Shown here piece by piece: positions 1 through 7,820 of a stretch of 64,000 nucleotides of DNA. How positions within the stretch are numbered: position 1 is the stretch's first letter; every line of letters begins with the position of its first letter. The stretch is from Mycobacterium sp. OTB74. GTDB lineage: Bacteria > Actinomycetota > Actinomycetes > Mycobacteriales > Mycobacteriaceae. The stretch spans positions 372,001 to 436,000 of the forward strand of contig NZ_JARXVD010000003.1 in NCBI RefSeq assembly GCF_029892685.1, in the 5' to 3' direction. The notes beneath the pieces are model-generated. The model was not told the DNA's origin. It ran no database searches and saw only the letters and a program-made list of their open reading frames with translations. The position numbers and the translations under genes are program-made.

Positions 1-270
1 CTGCAACAGCTGTTCGGCGCGTCGCAGGGTTTCCGGGACCGCCCGGACAAGCTGCTCGCGACCTCGGCGTTCCTTGCGAACCAGGGCCGCCGCCGTCAGT
101 ACCGCGACGTGCTTCTGCACCGCGGCGAAACTCATGTCGTAGCCGCGCGCCAGTGCGCTGACCGACTGGTCGCTGTGCATCGTGCGGGTGACGATGTCGC
201 GGCGGGTGGCATCGGCCAGCGCGTGGAAGATCCGGTCGATCTCCTCATCGGTGAACGAATCTACAACCAT
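1..270 (-). CDS. ArsR-family winged-helix regulator, 3' end cut by window edge
   Basis: About 90 residues are readable from an ATG at 270 to the window edge. The protein opens MVVDSFTDEEIDRIF and then shows ALADATRRDIV and a recognition helix region MSFAAVQKHVAVL, followed by VRKERRGREQ, the wing. This is the helix-turn-helix core of ArsR/SmtB repressors of the SRPBCC-associated type. The cysteine metal motif of true arsenic or zinc sensors (ELCVCDL-like) is absent, so the inducer is unknown. A 9-bp inverted repeat lies exactly over the start codon, which suggests autorepression. The gene partner, often an SRPBCC protein, would lie outside the window. Confidence 0.85.
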   Translation of the reverse strand, partial: MVVDSFTDEEIDRIFHALADATRRDIVTRTMHSDQSVSALARGYDMSFAAVQKHVAVLTAAALVRKERRGREQLVRAVPETLRRAEQLLQ

Positions 271-280
271 TTGGTTGTAG
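261..280. promoter_or_regulatory. Inverted-repeat operator over the arsR start codon
   Basis: The arms CTACAACCA (261-269) and TGGTTGTAG (272-280) are perfect reverse complements separated by two bases. The ATG of the ArsR gene (268-270, minus strand) lies inside the site. This is seen directly. That it binds the ArsR product is inferred from its position and from the common autoregulation of this family. Such placement would block both transcription start of a short-leader mRNA and translation. Confidence 0.7.
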
Positions 281-319
281 ATTAGGCCGCGGCAGTGGGT
301 CGGTCAAGGGCGGCTGCGA

Positions 320-508
320 TCAATTCACGCGCAGCGCCGACGCCGGGCAGAGTTTGACGGCCTCGCGGGCGTGATCGGCCTCGGCGGCCGGAACCTCGTC
401 GGCCAGCACCACGACGACGCCGTCGTCGTCCTGATCGAACAGCGCCCCGGCAACCATCACGCAATTGCCGGAAGCGATGCAGGCGTCCCGATCGGCCTCG
501 ATATGCAT
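320..508 (-). CDS. Ferredoxin, single 3Fe-4S type cluster
   Basis: A 62-residue acidic protein with Cys10, Cys16 and Cys54 in the pattern C-x5-C ... C-P (DACIASGNC and KLCPAS). The classical second cysteine position of 4Fe-4S ferredoxins is replaced, as in the small 3Fe-4S ferredoxins that feed electrons to actinobacterial cytochromes P450. It is cytoplasmic. No P450 gene is adjacent; upstream on the same strand lies the antiporter, 225 bases away. A short hyphenated palindrome GACCA-atca-TGGTC sits at 510-523, immediately before the start codon, and could be a control site. The remaining 200 bases up to the antiporter stop show no further gene. Confidence 0.85.
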   Translation of the reverse strand: MHIEADRDACIASGNCVMVAGALFDQDDDGVVVVLADEVPAAEADHAREAVKLCPASALRVN

Positions 509-733
509 AGACCAATCATGGTCTCGCGTGCGTCAAAAGTGGTGGTATTGCGCAGAAATGGCCGGCGGATTTGGGTGGTGCTGCCGTCGAGGTGCTATGC
601 CGAATGTGACGGCTCCTGTCGAGCTCCGTCGAAAATGTCGACGGCTTCCGACACATTCGTCATACGGACGTTGACCGCTGGGGCTACCAGTCCGCGCCGT
701 GCGAGCCGGGCAGTAGCCCAGCCAAACCCGGCC

Positions 734-2326
734 CTAGTCGCGCTTGAGCGCCGCTTCTTCCAGGTCCAGCCCGTGCAGCACCGCCCGCAGCACCTCGTCA
801 TCGATGCGTCCGGCGTCGCGTTCGGCGATGAATGTGGCGCGTTCGGCGGCCAGCATCTCCGCCCGCATCCGCCGCAGTGCCGACGCCGGGCTTTCGCCGA
901 TGTCATCGTCGCTGCGGCCCAGGCGCTCCCATACGGCGTTGCGGCGCTGGTCGTTCCAGTGGTGCAACACGGTGCCGACCTGCTGCTGGACGTTGGAGTC
1001 GTCACCGCGGGCCAGCAATTCATCCAGTCGATCGGCAGCGGCCTGGGCAGCGCGGGTCGACGCGGCCGCCTCTTTCAGGGCGTCCTGGTGCACCTGAGCC
1101 TCGCTGCTCACGTCGAGCATCCTGATCAACCAGGGCAGCGTCAGGCCGTGCAGCAGAAGCGTGCCGATCACCACGACGAAGGTCAGGAACACCAACTGGG
1201 GCCGGCCCGGGAAGGGCGCACCAGACAGCGTGGACATCGGCACACCGAAGGCGGCCGCCAGCGACACCACGCCGCGCATGCCGGCCCACGCGACGATGAA
1301 CACCTGCGAAGGTGTGGGCCGCGCTTCGCGCTCATTGATCCGGGGCCACAGCGCCCGGGGCACGTACGCCATGAAGTACACCCAGGCGATCCGCACCGCG
1401 ATGACGGTCGCCAGTACCGCGGCCGAGGCGATCGCCAGCGTCGCGGCGCGGATTCCGGTCAGTTCGTCGATGACCTGGGGCAGCTGCAGGCCGATCATCA
1501 GGAAGGCGAACGATTCCAGGATCAGCGTCACGGCCTTCCACACCGCGTCGTCCTGCAGGCGGGTGGCGTAGGTGGCATGGGTGGAGCGCTGGCCCAGCAG
1601 GACGGCCGCCACCACCACAGCGATAACCCCCGAGCCGTGCGCCTCCTCGGCTAGCCAGTAGACGAAGAACGGGGCGACCAGACCGATGGCGCTTTCCACC
1701 AGCGGGTCGTCCAGCCAGGTCCGGATGTACTCGATCAGCAGGCCGGTCAGCAGCCCGACCAGGATGCCGCCGACGGCGGCCAGCGCGAAGGTGCCCAGTG
1801 CTCCGGTCCATGTTGTGGCAGCACCGACAGCGGCGGCCAGTGAGACCTTGTAGGCGGTCAGCGCGGTGGCGTCGTTGAACAGGCTCTCGCCGCCCAGCAG
1901 GGTCATGATCTGCCGTGGCAGCCCCAGCCTGCGGCCGATTGCCGTCGCCGACACCGCGTCGGGCGGCGCGACGATGGCGCCCAACGTCAGCGCCGCGGCC
2001 AAGGTCAGCTCCGGGACGGTGTGGAACGCCACGATGCCGACCACGAACGTGGTGGCCAGCGGCAGACCGACGGCCAACAGGCCGACCGTTCGGACGTTCT
2101 TGCGCAACGCCACATAACTGCTGCCCAGCCCGGCTGACCACAGCAGCGGCGGCAGCACCACGAACATGACCAGGTCGGGCTGCATCTCGATGCCGTGTAC
2201 GCCGGGGATCATCCCTCCGGCCAGGCCCACGACCACCAGACCCAGTGGAGCTGAGATGTCGTATCGGCGGGCCAGAGCGGCCAGCAGCACCGAGGCAACC
2301 AGCACCGCCAGCAGTGGGGCACCCAT
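734..2326 (-). CDS. Na+/H+ antiporter, CPA1 family (YjcE/Rv2287-like)
   Basis: 530 residues. The first 410 hold about twelve hydrophobic segments; the rest is a charged cytoplasmic tail rich in Arg, Glu and Gln. The CPA1 signatures are visible: LPPLLWSAGL near residue 58, APPDAVSATAIGRRLG near 120 and GESLFNDATALTAYK near 146, with the Asn-Asp pair (151-152) expected to bind the transported cation. It should exchange Na+ (or K+) for H+ at the inner membrane. It diverges from the UBP zinc-finger gene with only about 43 bases between starts. Other CPA1 cation specificities are possible. Confidence 0.9.
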   Translation of the reverse strand: MGAPLLAVLVASVLLAALARRYDISAPLGLVVVGLAGGMIPGVHGIEMQPDLVMFVVLPPLLWSAGLGSSYVALRKNVRTVGLLAVGLPLATTFVVGIVAFHTVPELTLAAALTLGAIVAPPDAVSATAIGRRLGLPRQIMTLLGGESLFNDATALTAYKVSLAAAVGAATTWTGALGTFALAAVGGILVGLLTGLLIEYIRTWLDDPLVESAIGLVAPFFVYWLAEEAHGSGVIAVVVAAVLLGQRSTHATYATRLQDDAVWKAVTLILESFAFLMIGLQLPQVIDELTGIRAATLAIASAAVLATVIAVRIAWVYFMAYVPRALWPRINEREARPTPSQVFIVAWAGMRGVVSLAAAFGVPMSTLSGAPFPGRPQLVFLTFVVVIGTLLLHGLTLPWLIRMLDVSSEAQVHQDALKEAAASTRAAQAAADRLDELLARGDDSNVQQQVGTVLHHWNDQRRNAVWERLGRSDDDIGESPASALRRMRAEMLAAERATFIAERDAGRIDDEVLRAVLHGLDLEEAALKRD

Positions 2327-2369
2327 GTCGTCAAACCTCCTCGCTCAGCCCGCCCTATCCTTGTTCAGC

Positions 2370-2720
2370 ATGCTTGGGAAACGGAGGCTATCGCGGCGAA
2401 CACGCCCGCATGACGACGCGCCCTCCACCTGCGACCACCTGGCCGAGGCCGCCCAGAGACCCGAGCCCGAGCCGCAGACACCCGGTCGGTGCGGGGCTTG
2501 CGCGGCACTCGGGGAGAATACGTGGGCGCATTTGCGAATGTGCCTGACCTGCGGACAGGTTGGCTGTTGCGATTCCAGTCCGCACCGGCATGCCAGCGAG
2601 CATTTCCGGCTCACTGGTCATCCGGTGATGCGGTCGTTGGAGCCGGGGGAGAGTTGGCGGTGGTGCTATGTCGACATCAGATTGGGCCTGGGCGAGCGAA
2701 GCGACGGGGAGATGGGTTGA
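2370..2720 (+). CDS. UBP-type zinc-finger protein
   Basis: 116 residues from the ATG at 2370; a longer frame upstream overlaps the antiporter and was not used. The domain runs from Cys21-Asp-His23 through CGAC (41-44), CLTCGQVGCC (58-67), the HRHASEH and TGHP motifs to SLEPGESWRWCYVD. These are the Zn ligands and aromatic core of the ZnF-UBP fold that in eukaryotes binds the ubiquitin C terminus. In mycobacteria the domain is found alone or next to this antiporter family; its ligand is unknown. The last residues (GLGERSDGEMG) come from a short DNA repeat also present in jetC. The gene overlaps the longest possible purT frame. Confidence 0.85.
   Translation: MLGKRRLSRRTRPHDDAPSTCDHLAEAAQRPEPEPQTPGRCGACAALGENTWAHLRMCLTCGQVGCCDSSPHRHASEHFRLTGHPVMRSLEPGESWRWCYVDIRLGLGERSDGEMG
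2690..2708 (+). repeat. Short dispersed repeat GGGCGAGCGAAGCGACGGG, copy 1
   Basis: This 19-bp string forms the 3' end of the UBP zinc-finger gene, encoding GERSDG. Its reverse complement occurs twice more in the window, as a tandem pair inside jetC (53753-53812). Finding three copies in unrelated coding regions, translated in the same reading frame, indicates a small repetitive sequence and not conserved protein. Confidence 0.7.
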
Positions 2721-2727
2721 TGAGTTG

Positions 2728-3828
2728 GTGAACCGGACGACGGTTCTGGTGCTCGGCACCGGGGAGTTGAGCAGCGAGTTGGTGCTGGCGTTCCAGCGGT
2801 TGGGTGCCACGGTGATCGCCGAGGCGCTACCGGACCGGGAGACCGCCTTGCGTGGGTTGATCGACCGGCATGAGCCGCAGGTCGTCGTGGTGCAGTCTGC
2901 CGAGGTCTCCGCGGACGTGCTGGACGCACTGAGCGAATCGGACGTCGAGGTGTTCCCGGCGCCGGATGCGCTGCGGGTCACCTCTGACCGGGAGCGGCTG
3001 CGCAAGCTGGCAGCCGATGAACTCGGTCTGCCGACGGCACCGTTCTGGTTCGCCGGATCGGTGGACGAACTCACCGCGGTGGCCGAGCATGCTGGGTTGC
3101 CGCTGACGGTCTCACCCGCATCCGATATGGGCACCAACGGCCGATCTGTGTTGACCACGCTCGACGACGTCGACGAGATCTGGGAGCGCGTGGTTGCCGC
3201 CGCCGACTCTGACCGGGTGATGGCCGAGACCGAAGTAAAGGTCGACACTGAATTCACGTTGCTGGTCGTTCGTGGCCGCGGACCCGCCGGTGGTGCGGTG
3301 GTGCAGTTCTGCGAGCCGATCGGGCGTCGCCGGATCAATGGCGGGCCGTTGGAGCTGTGGCAGCCGCACGAGTTGTCGGCGTCGGCTTTGGATGCGGCAC
3401 GCTCGATCGCCGCCCGCATTGTCAACGGCGTGGGTGGATATGGACTGTTCGCCGTGGATCTCATGGTGGGCAGTGACGGCAACCAGACCAATGGTGGCGA
3501 TGAGGTGTACTTCGCGGCCGTGCATCCGTTGCTGACGGGCGCCGGGTTCGTCACCACGCGTTCTCAGCGCTTATCGCAGTTCGAACTGCATGCACGTGCC
3601 ATCCTGGGCCTGCCGGTGGACACCATCATGATCTCGCCGGCAGCAGGCGAGGTGAGCAGCCCGGAACAGGGCGCTGCCGATGCTGTTGCAGACGCGTTGG
3701 TCATCGCCGAGAGCGACGTCCGGTTGTCCAGCGACGTATGTGTGGCGTTGGCGACGGCACCGGATGTGTTGCGAGCCCGCGACCGGGCGCGCCAGGTGTC
3801 GGCCGCGATGCGAAGGAACCGGGTGTGA
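2728..3828 (+). CDS. purT: PurT-like ATP-grasp protein, probably catalytically degenerate
   Basis: 366 residues from the GTG at 2728 (an in-frame ATG at 2668 would overlap the UBP gene by 53 bases). The layout matches phosphoribosylglycinamide formyltransferase 2: a Rossmann start VLVLGTGELSSEL, ADELGLPTAPFWFAGS, FCEPIGRRR, a WQP motif and a LHARAILGLPVDTIMIS end. It heads the same gene string as M. tuberculosis purT-Rv0390-metZ. Key residues are missing. The ATP-grasp lysine of VKP is Ser129. The metal-binding Glu pair is Asp244 and Ala264. The RPHDTG motif reads LLTGAG (268-273). The N-terminal DRYADAP stretch is absent. Formate-dependent GAR formylation is therefore doubtful; it may be a pseudoenzyme. 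Confidence 0.8.
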   Translation: MNRTTVLVLGTGELSSELVLAFQRLGATVIAEALPDRETALRGLIDRHEPQVVVVQSAEVSADVLDALSESDVEVFPAPDALRVTSDRERLRKLAADELGLPTAPFWFAGSVDELTAVAEHAGLPLTVSPASDMGTNGRSVLTTLDDVDEIWERVVAAADSDRVMAETEVKVDTEFTLLVVRGRGPAGGAVVQFCEPIGRRRINGGPLELWQPHELSASALDAARSIAARIVNGVGGYGLFAVDLMVGSDGNQTNGGDEVYFAAVHPLLTGAGFVTTRSQRLSQFELHARAILGLPVDTIMISPAAGEVSSPEQGAADAVADALVIAESDVRLSSDVCVALATAPDVLRARDRARQVSAAMRRNRV

Positions 3829-4286
3829 GCGCGGCAGAACCCGAACCCGATCCAGCGGACCGCCCGACCATGGTGCCGTTCCTCGCGGCGCTGGGCTTCA
3901 TCGTGATCGTGGTGATCTTCATCGTGGTGCTGAACACCATTGGGGTCTTCGGCAAAGACGGACCGACGCCGGAGCAGGACGTCCGCCGCGCGGTGGTGGG
4001 CCAGAACGACGGCCTGCAGCGCGGCGACTACTCACGGTTCCAGACCTACACCTGTAAAGCCCAGTACGGCACCGAGGCAGATGTGCTTGCCAAACAACAT
4101 GATTCGGTGGCCAAGAACGGCCAGCGCTACGTCGACTCGGTGTCCGACATCCGCTTCGACGGCGACAAGGCGACTGCCACCCTGACCTACCACTTCGACA
4201 AGACGCCGGATACCAAGCCCACTGCACCGGTGGCATTGGTTCGCGAGGACGGGGCGTGGAAGGTGTGCTCGCCGGTCGCAAGTTAG
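3825..4286 (+). CDS. Single-pass membrane protein with extracytoplasmic NTF2-like domain, function unknown
   Basis: 153 residues from the GTG at 3825, which overlaps the purT stop in a GTGA. A short acidic, proline-rich cytoplasmic N terminus is followed by one transmembrane helix (about residues 16-42, rich in Ile, Val and Phe). An exported domain of about 110 residues follows, with DVRRAVVGQNDGLQRGDYSRF, two cysteines and a final WKVC. This helix-plus-beta pattern resembles the NTF2-like/DUF4878 anchored proteins common in mycobacteria, where they accompany varied genes. The exact family was not recognised. Translation is probably coupled to purT. Confidence 0.75.
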   Translation: MSAAEPEPDPADRPTMVPFLAALGFIVIVVIFIVVLNTIGVFGKDGPTPEQDVRRAVVGQNDGLQRGDYSRFQTYTCKAQYGTEADVLAKQHDSVAKNGQRYVDSVSDIRFDGDKATATLTYHFDKTPDTKPTAPVALVREDGAWKVCSPVAS

Positions 4287-4306
4287 TTTGTGACAGACTC
4301 GCATTC

Positions 4307-4720
4307 GTGAGCTATGCGGGAGACATCACGCCGCAGCAGGCATGGGATCTGCTCAGCGACAACCCCGAGGCTGTGCTGGTCGACTGCCGGACCGACGCCG
4401 AGTGGCGCTGGGTGGGCGTGCCGGACATTTCCAGCCTCGGACGTGACGTTGTGTACATCGAGTGGAACAGCAGCGACGGTAGGCACAACGATGGTTTCGT
4501 CGATGATTTGTTGGCGGCCGGCGTGACGCCCGGCGGGCGGCCGGTGGTGTTCCTGTGTCGCTCGGGCAACCGATCCATCGGGGCGGCCGAAGCTGCGACG
4601 GCAGCCGGCATCGCACCCTCCTACAACGTGCTGGAAGGGTTCGAGGGCGACCTCGACCAGCACCGGCATCGGGGTGGCAACGGCTGGCGGGCTATCGGAC
4701 TTCCGTGGGTGCAGTCGTGA
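4307..4720 (+). CDS. Rhodanese-domain sulfurtransferase (Rv0390-like)
   Basis: 137 residues from the GTG at 4307. The rhodanese fold is seen in VLVDCRTDAEWRWVG (residues 23-37) and the active loop LCRSGNRS, with catalytic Cys84 followed by the expected R-S-G-N-R-S anion pocket. Such proteins carry a persulfide on the cysteine. Its stop overlaps the metZ start (GTGA), and rhodanese followed by metZ is the order known in M. tuberculosis, so a role in delivering or handling sulfide for homocysteine synthesis is a reasonable inference. The cyanide-detoxifying activity named for the family is not implied. Confidence 0.88.
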   Translation: MSYAGDITPQQAWDLLSDNPEAVLVDCRTDAEWRWVGVPDISSLGRDVVYIEWNSSDGRHNDGFVDDLLAAGVTPGGRPVVFLCRSGNRSIGAAEAATAAGIAPSYNVLEGFEGDLDQHRHRGGNGWRAIGLPWVQS

Positions 4721-5955
4721 CACAACTCAATAGCGATGGGATCCCCTCTGTCCGGGTGCCCAAGCAGCTGCCGGACGGGGTAGGCCAGGCCACCATCGGA
4801 GTGCGCGGCGGCCTGCTGCGCTCGGAGTTCGAAGAAACCGCCGAGGCCATGTACCTGACCTCGGGTTACGTCTACGAGTCCGCAGCCGCGGCCGAGCAGG
4901 CCTTCACCGGCGAGATCGAGCGGTACGTCTATTCGCGCTACGGCAACCCGACCATCCAGATGTTTGAGGAACGGCTGCGCCTGATCGAGGGTGCACCGGC
5001 CTGTTTCGCGACCGCGACCGGCATGTCGGCGGTGTTCACCGCCCTGGGTGCGTTGCTCGCGTCGGGGGACCGGCTGGTCGCGGCGCGCAGCCTGTTCGGT
5101 TCGTGCTTCGTGGTGTGCAACGAGATCCTTCCGCGCTGGGGCGTGGAGACAGTGTTCGTCGACGGTGATGACCTGTCTCAGTGGGAGGAAGCGCTGTCGG
5201 TGCCGACCACCGCAGTCTTCTTCGAGACGCCGTCCAACCCCATGCAGTCGCTGGTGGACATCGCCGCAGTGTCCGAGCTGGCACATGCCGTCGGTGCAAA
5301 AGTGGTGCTGGACAACGTCTTTGCCACCCCACTGCTGCAGCAGGGTATGGAGCTGGGCGCCGATGTGGTGGTGTACTCGGGCACCAAGCACATCGACGGC
5401 CAGGGCCGGGTACTCGGCGGCGCCATCCTGGGCGACAAGGAATACATCGCCGGTCCGGTGCAGCAGTTGATGCGGCACACCGGCCCGGCGATGAGTGCGT
5501 TCAACGCCTGGACGTTGCTGAAAGGCCTTGAGACGCTGTCGCTTCGGGTCGATTACTCGAATCGCTCCGCGCAGCAGGTGGCGGAGTTCCTCGAGGGTGT
5601 TTCCGGGATTGACTGGGTGAAATACCCGTTCCTACAGTCGCATCCGCAATACGAGCTGGCGCGCAAGCAGATGCGCGGCGGCGGCACTGTGGTCACGTTC
5701 GAACTCTCCGCTGGGAAAGCAGGGTCTGCGAAGGCCCGCGCCTTCGAGGTGCTGGACAAACTGCGCGTCATCGACATCTCCAACAATCTGGGCGATGCCA
5801 AGACACTGATCACCCATCCAGCCACCACCACGCATCGCGCAATGGGGCCTGAAGGTCGGGCGGCTATCGGGCTTGGCGACGGCGTGGTGCGCATCTCGGT
5901 TGGCTTGGAGGGCACCGAGGACCTGATCGCCGATCTGGATCAGGCACTGAGCTAG
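4717..5955 (+). CDS. metZ: O-succinylhomoserine sulfhydrylase
   Basis: 412 residues from the GTG at 4717. It is a Cys/Met-metabolism PLP enzyme with YSRYGNPT near residue 76, the FETPSNP loop, and the Schiff-base lysine Lys224 in SGTKHIDGQGR. MetZ condenses O-succinylhomoserine with sulfide to give homocysteine in the cytoplasm, bypassing cystathionine. The ATIGVRGGLLRSEFEETAEA start and the length match mycobacterial MetZ (Rv0391). The gene is the end of a tight cluster with 4-bp overlaps, so the upstream rhodanese and membrane protein are likely co-expressed. Cystathionine gamma-synthase is the nearest alternative but would have a different N terminus. Confidence 0.93.
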   Translation: MTQLNSDGIPSVRVPKQLPDGVGQATIGVRGGLLRSEFEETAEAMYLTSGYVYESAAAAEQAFTGEIERYVYSRYGNPTIQMFEERLRLIEGAPACFATATGMSAVFTALGALLASGDRLVAARSLFGSCFVVCNEILPRWGVETVFVDGDDLSQWEEALSVPTTAVFFETPSNPMQSLVDIAAVSELAHAVGAKVVLDNVFATPLLQQGMELGADVVVYSGTKHIDGQGRVLGGAILGDKEYIAGPVQQLMRHTGPAMSAFNAWTLLKGLETLSLRVDYSNRSAQQVAEFLEGVSGIDWVKYPFLQSHPQYELARKQMRGGGTVVTFELSAGKAGSAKARAFEVLDKLRVIDISNNLGDAKTLITHPATTTHRAMGPEGRAAIGLGDGVVRISVGLEGTEDLIADLDQALS

Positions 5956-5965
5956 CGGGCCTGGC

Positions 5966-6358
5966 ATGTCCAAACAGACCGCGGCCAAGAAGGCACGACG
6001 CAAGAAGCGGCAGTCGGCGCGCAATGTCCGTTGGCTGCCCGACGAGTTGCAAGCCGAGGTCGTGGGGATCGCCCGCATTACGGAGGAAATCGCCCCGCGC
6101 GGTTGGGAATACGACGACGAGTTCTCGGGCGATGAATTCATCACATGGTACTTTCCGCCGTCCGGCGTCGAACTCGCCGAGGACGACGTTCGCGAGCCGG
6201 TAACCAGGATCTGGGTGTCAGACCCCGAGCAGGCACAGTTGGTGCTGGTCGGCACGGGCGAGGACGGTTTCGTCCACGGGCTGACCGTGGATCAGTTGTT
6301 TGCGAACCTCGACGCCATCGAGGCCTACCGGGTTGGCGACACGCCGCCGGAGTTCTAG
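5966..6358 (+). CDS. Conserved hypothetical protein with basic N terminus
   Basis: 130 residues, starting 10 bases after the metZ stop. The first 20 residues are strongly basic (KKARRKKRQSARN). The rest is acidic, with WEYDDEFSGDEFITWYFPPSG, a central PVTRIWVSDPEQAQLVLVG strand pair and a helix LTVDQLFANLDAIEAYRVG. There is no signal peptide or membrane segment, so it should be cytoplasmic. I do not recognise the family. Its place directly after metZ suggests co-transcription but not a defined function. Confidence 0.7.
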   Translation: MSKQTAAKKARRKKRQSARNVRWLPDELQAEVVGIARITEEIAPRGWEYDDEFSGDEFITWYFPPSGVELAEDDVREPVTRIWVSDPEQAQLVLVGTGEDGFVHGLTVDQLFANLDAIEAYRVGDTPPEF

Positions 6359-6509
6359 TCCAGTCGACCTTGCGCGAACAGCGTAAACGTGATCGGCCCA
6401 AATCGTAAGTGCCACAACAGAGGACGACACGCCGAGGGCTACACGCCGAGCGGGTTCTGTATTGACGCCGCCGCCGGGCCGCGGTCGCCGTCGGGATAAC
6501 ATCACCCGC

Positions 6510-6899
6510 ATGGTGAACAAGATCGCGATGGTGGGCCTGGTGTCGATTGGTGCAGTACTTGTCGGTTGTTCGACACAAAGTGAACCCAGTAAGGCACCGT
6601 CGAACGACAAGTCCACCACGGCAGCCGGCAGCACATCCGGGTCGGCCGGCAACTCGCCTGCTCCGAAGGCCGCTCTCGACGCGGTTCGCGGCGCCGGGGT
6701 AGAGGGAAACGACGGCAGCCTGAACGATCTCATCTCGATCGCCTGCGTCTTTTCCGGTGGAAACACGTACAAATCGACGCAGGAATTGGCCAATCAGATG
6801 GCTGGGGGCGGCAAGCTCAGCCCGGAGCAGGCGGAAGTCATCGTCAAGACTGCGCTGCAGTACTCCTGCCCCGAGAACGCAGGCAAATTCTCCCAGTAA
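6510..6899 (+). CDS. Secreted lipoprotein, DUF732-like
   Basis: 129 residues from the ATG at 6510. The signal peptide MVNKIAMVGLVSIGAVLVGC ends in a lipobox with lipidated Cys20. A Ser/Thr/Pro-rich linker follows, then a small helical domain with two cysteines (SIACVFSGG and ALQYSCPE) that should form a disulfide outside the membrane. The spacing (a FLxxL-like turn, C near the start and C near the end) fits the small mycobacterial DUF732 exported domain, whose role is unknown. A strong hairpin follows the stop. The upstream gap (6359-6509) shows no gene. Confidence 0.75.
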   Translation: MVNKIAMVGLVSIGAVLVGCSTQSEPSKAPSNDKSTTAAGSTSGSAGNSPAPKAALDAVRGAGVEGNDGSLNDLISIACVFSGGNTYKSTQELANQMAGGGKLSPEQAEVIVKTALQYSCPENAGKFSQ

Positions 6900-6902
6900 C
6901 TT

Positions 6903-6955
6903 GCGATTTGGGCGCGCTCCGTGTCGGTGACCGATACGCAGCGCGCCCAAATCGC
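6903..6955. terminator. 53-nt near-perfect hairpin between convergent genes
   Basis: Outer arms of 16 bases (6903-6918 and 6940-6955) are perfect reverse complements. The inner arms GTGTCGGT (6921-6928) and ACCGATAC (6930-6937) continue the stem with one G-U pair, leaving a loop of one base. The structure fills the space between the lipoprotein stop (6899) and the SDR stop (6957). It is most simply a bidirectional terminator, although there is no T-run, as is usual in mycobacteria. Confidence 0.7.
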
Positions 6956-6956
6956 T

Positions 6957-7814
6957 TTAGCTGTCTTTTTCCAGCACACCCTGCGCGGCCTGCGCGCGGT
7001 CGGTGTAGCTCTTGCGCTTGGCAGTGTCGAAGTCCAGGAAGACAGTGTCGAGTCCCAGCCGTTTGTTAAGCCAGCGCCGGCCCCGCGGTCCGAGCACCTG
7101 AGCGCCCTGCGCCACGAAGCGCATCGCCGGCGGCACCGACACGTGCGTCTTGGGCTTGTCCAGCGTCTTGACGATCGCGGCCGCGATTTCCTCCGGCTCG
7201 ACCGGTTTGGTGACGGTGGTTTCCGTTGTGCCGGAAATCAATTCGGTTCTGGTAAACGGCGGCATCACCACCGAGACCTGGACTCCGTGCGGCGCCATCT
7301 CGTCGGCCAACGCCGCCGACATCCCGACTACACCGAACTTGGTGGCGTTGTACACGACCTGCCCGGGCACCGGGATGAGTCCGGACATCGACGCGATGTT
7401 GATGATGTGGCCGCCGCGTCGGGCGATCATTTCCGGCAGCGCCAACTGGCATCCGGTGATCACCCCGTAAAGGTTCACCTCGAGTGCGGAGCGGACGGAC
7501 TTTTGCGACTCGTCCAGAAATGCGCCGATGGGCATGACGCCGGCGTTGTTGATCAGCACGTCCAGGTGACCGGCGCCGTCACTGCGGGCCTTGTCCAGGA
7601 ACACCTCGAACGACTCGCGGTCGGTGACGTCCAGCGGATAGCCGGTGACCTGGCCGAGCTTGCCCAGGGTGCCGACGGCGGTTTCAAGGACGGAAACGTC
7701 GCGGTCACCGATCACCACTCGGGCGCCACGGGCCAGTAGTGCCTTGGCGGTGGCATAGCCGATGCCACGGGCCGCCCCGGTGATTGCGATGGTCTTGCCG
7801 CGGATGTTGTCCAT
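6957..7814 (-). CDS. Short-chain dehydrogenase/reductase
   Basis: 285 residues from the ATG at 7814; a longer frame to 8105 runs into the divergent gene. Classical SDR motifs are complete: the cofactor glycine motif TGAARGIG (12-19), DVTD near 62, NNAG (89-92), the catalytic Ser near 142 and Tyr155-x3-Lys159, then PPFTRTEL. The acidic residue after the second strand (GDRD) favours NAD(H). The C-terminal extension PRGRRWLNKRLGLD occurs in mycobacterial SDRs acting on lipid or steroid-like substrates, but the substrate is unknown. It diverges from the FAD monooxygenase across a 75-base region with a palindromic operator. Confidence 0.9.
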   Translation of the reverse strand: MDNIRGKTIAITGAARGIGYATAKALLARGARVVIGDRDVSVLETAVGTLGKLGQVTGYPLDVTDRESFEVFLDKARSDGAGHLDVLINNAGVMPIGAFLDESQKSVRSALEVNLYGVITGCQLALPEMIARRGGHIINIASMSGLIPVPGQVVYNATKFGVVGMSAALADEMAPHGVQVSVVMPPFTRTELISGTTETTVTKPVEPEEIAAAIVKTLDKPKTHVSVPPAMRFVAQGAQVLGPRGRRWLNKRLGLDTVFLDFDTAKRKSYTDRAQAAQGVLEKDS

Positions 7815-7820
7815 GGCGCC

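Noticed and set aside
371..1654. 427-codon plus-strand frame over the antiporter
   Set aside because: It is antisense to a clear CPA1 antiporter and its translation is Arg/His/Gln-rich without any motif, as expected of a high-GC shadow frame.
2388..3557. 389-codon minus-strand frame over purT
   Set aside because: Ser/Thr/Arg-rich shadow of the PurT-like gene, with no start signal or domain.
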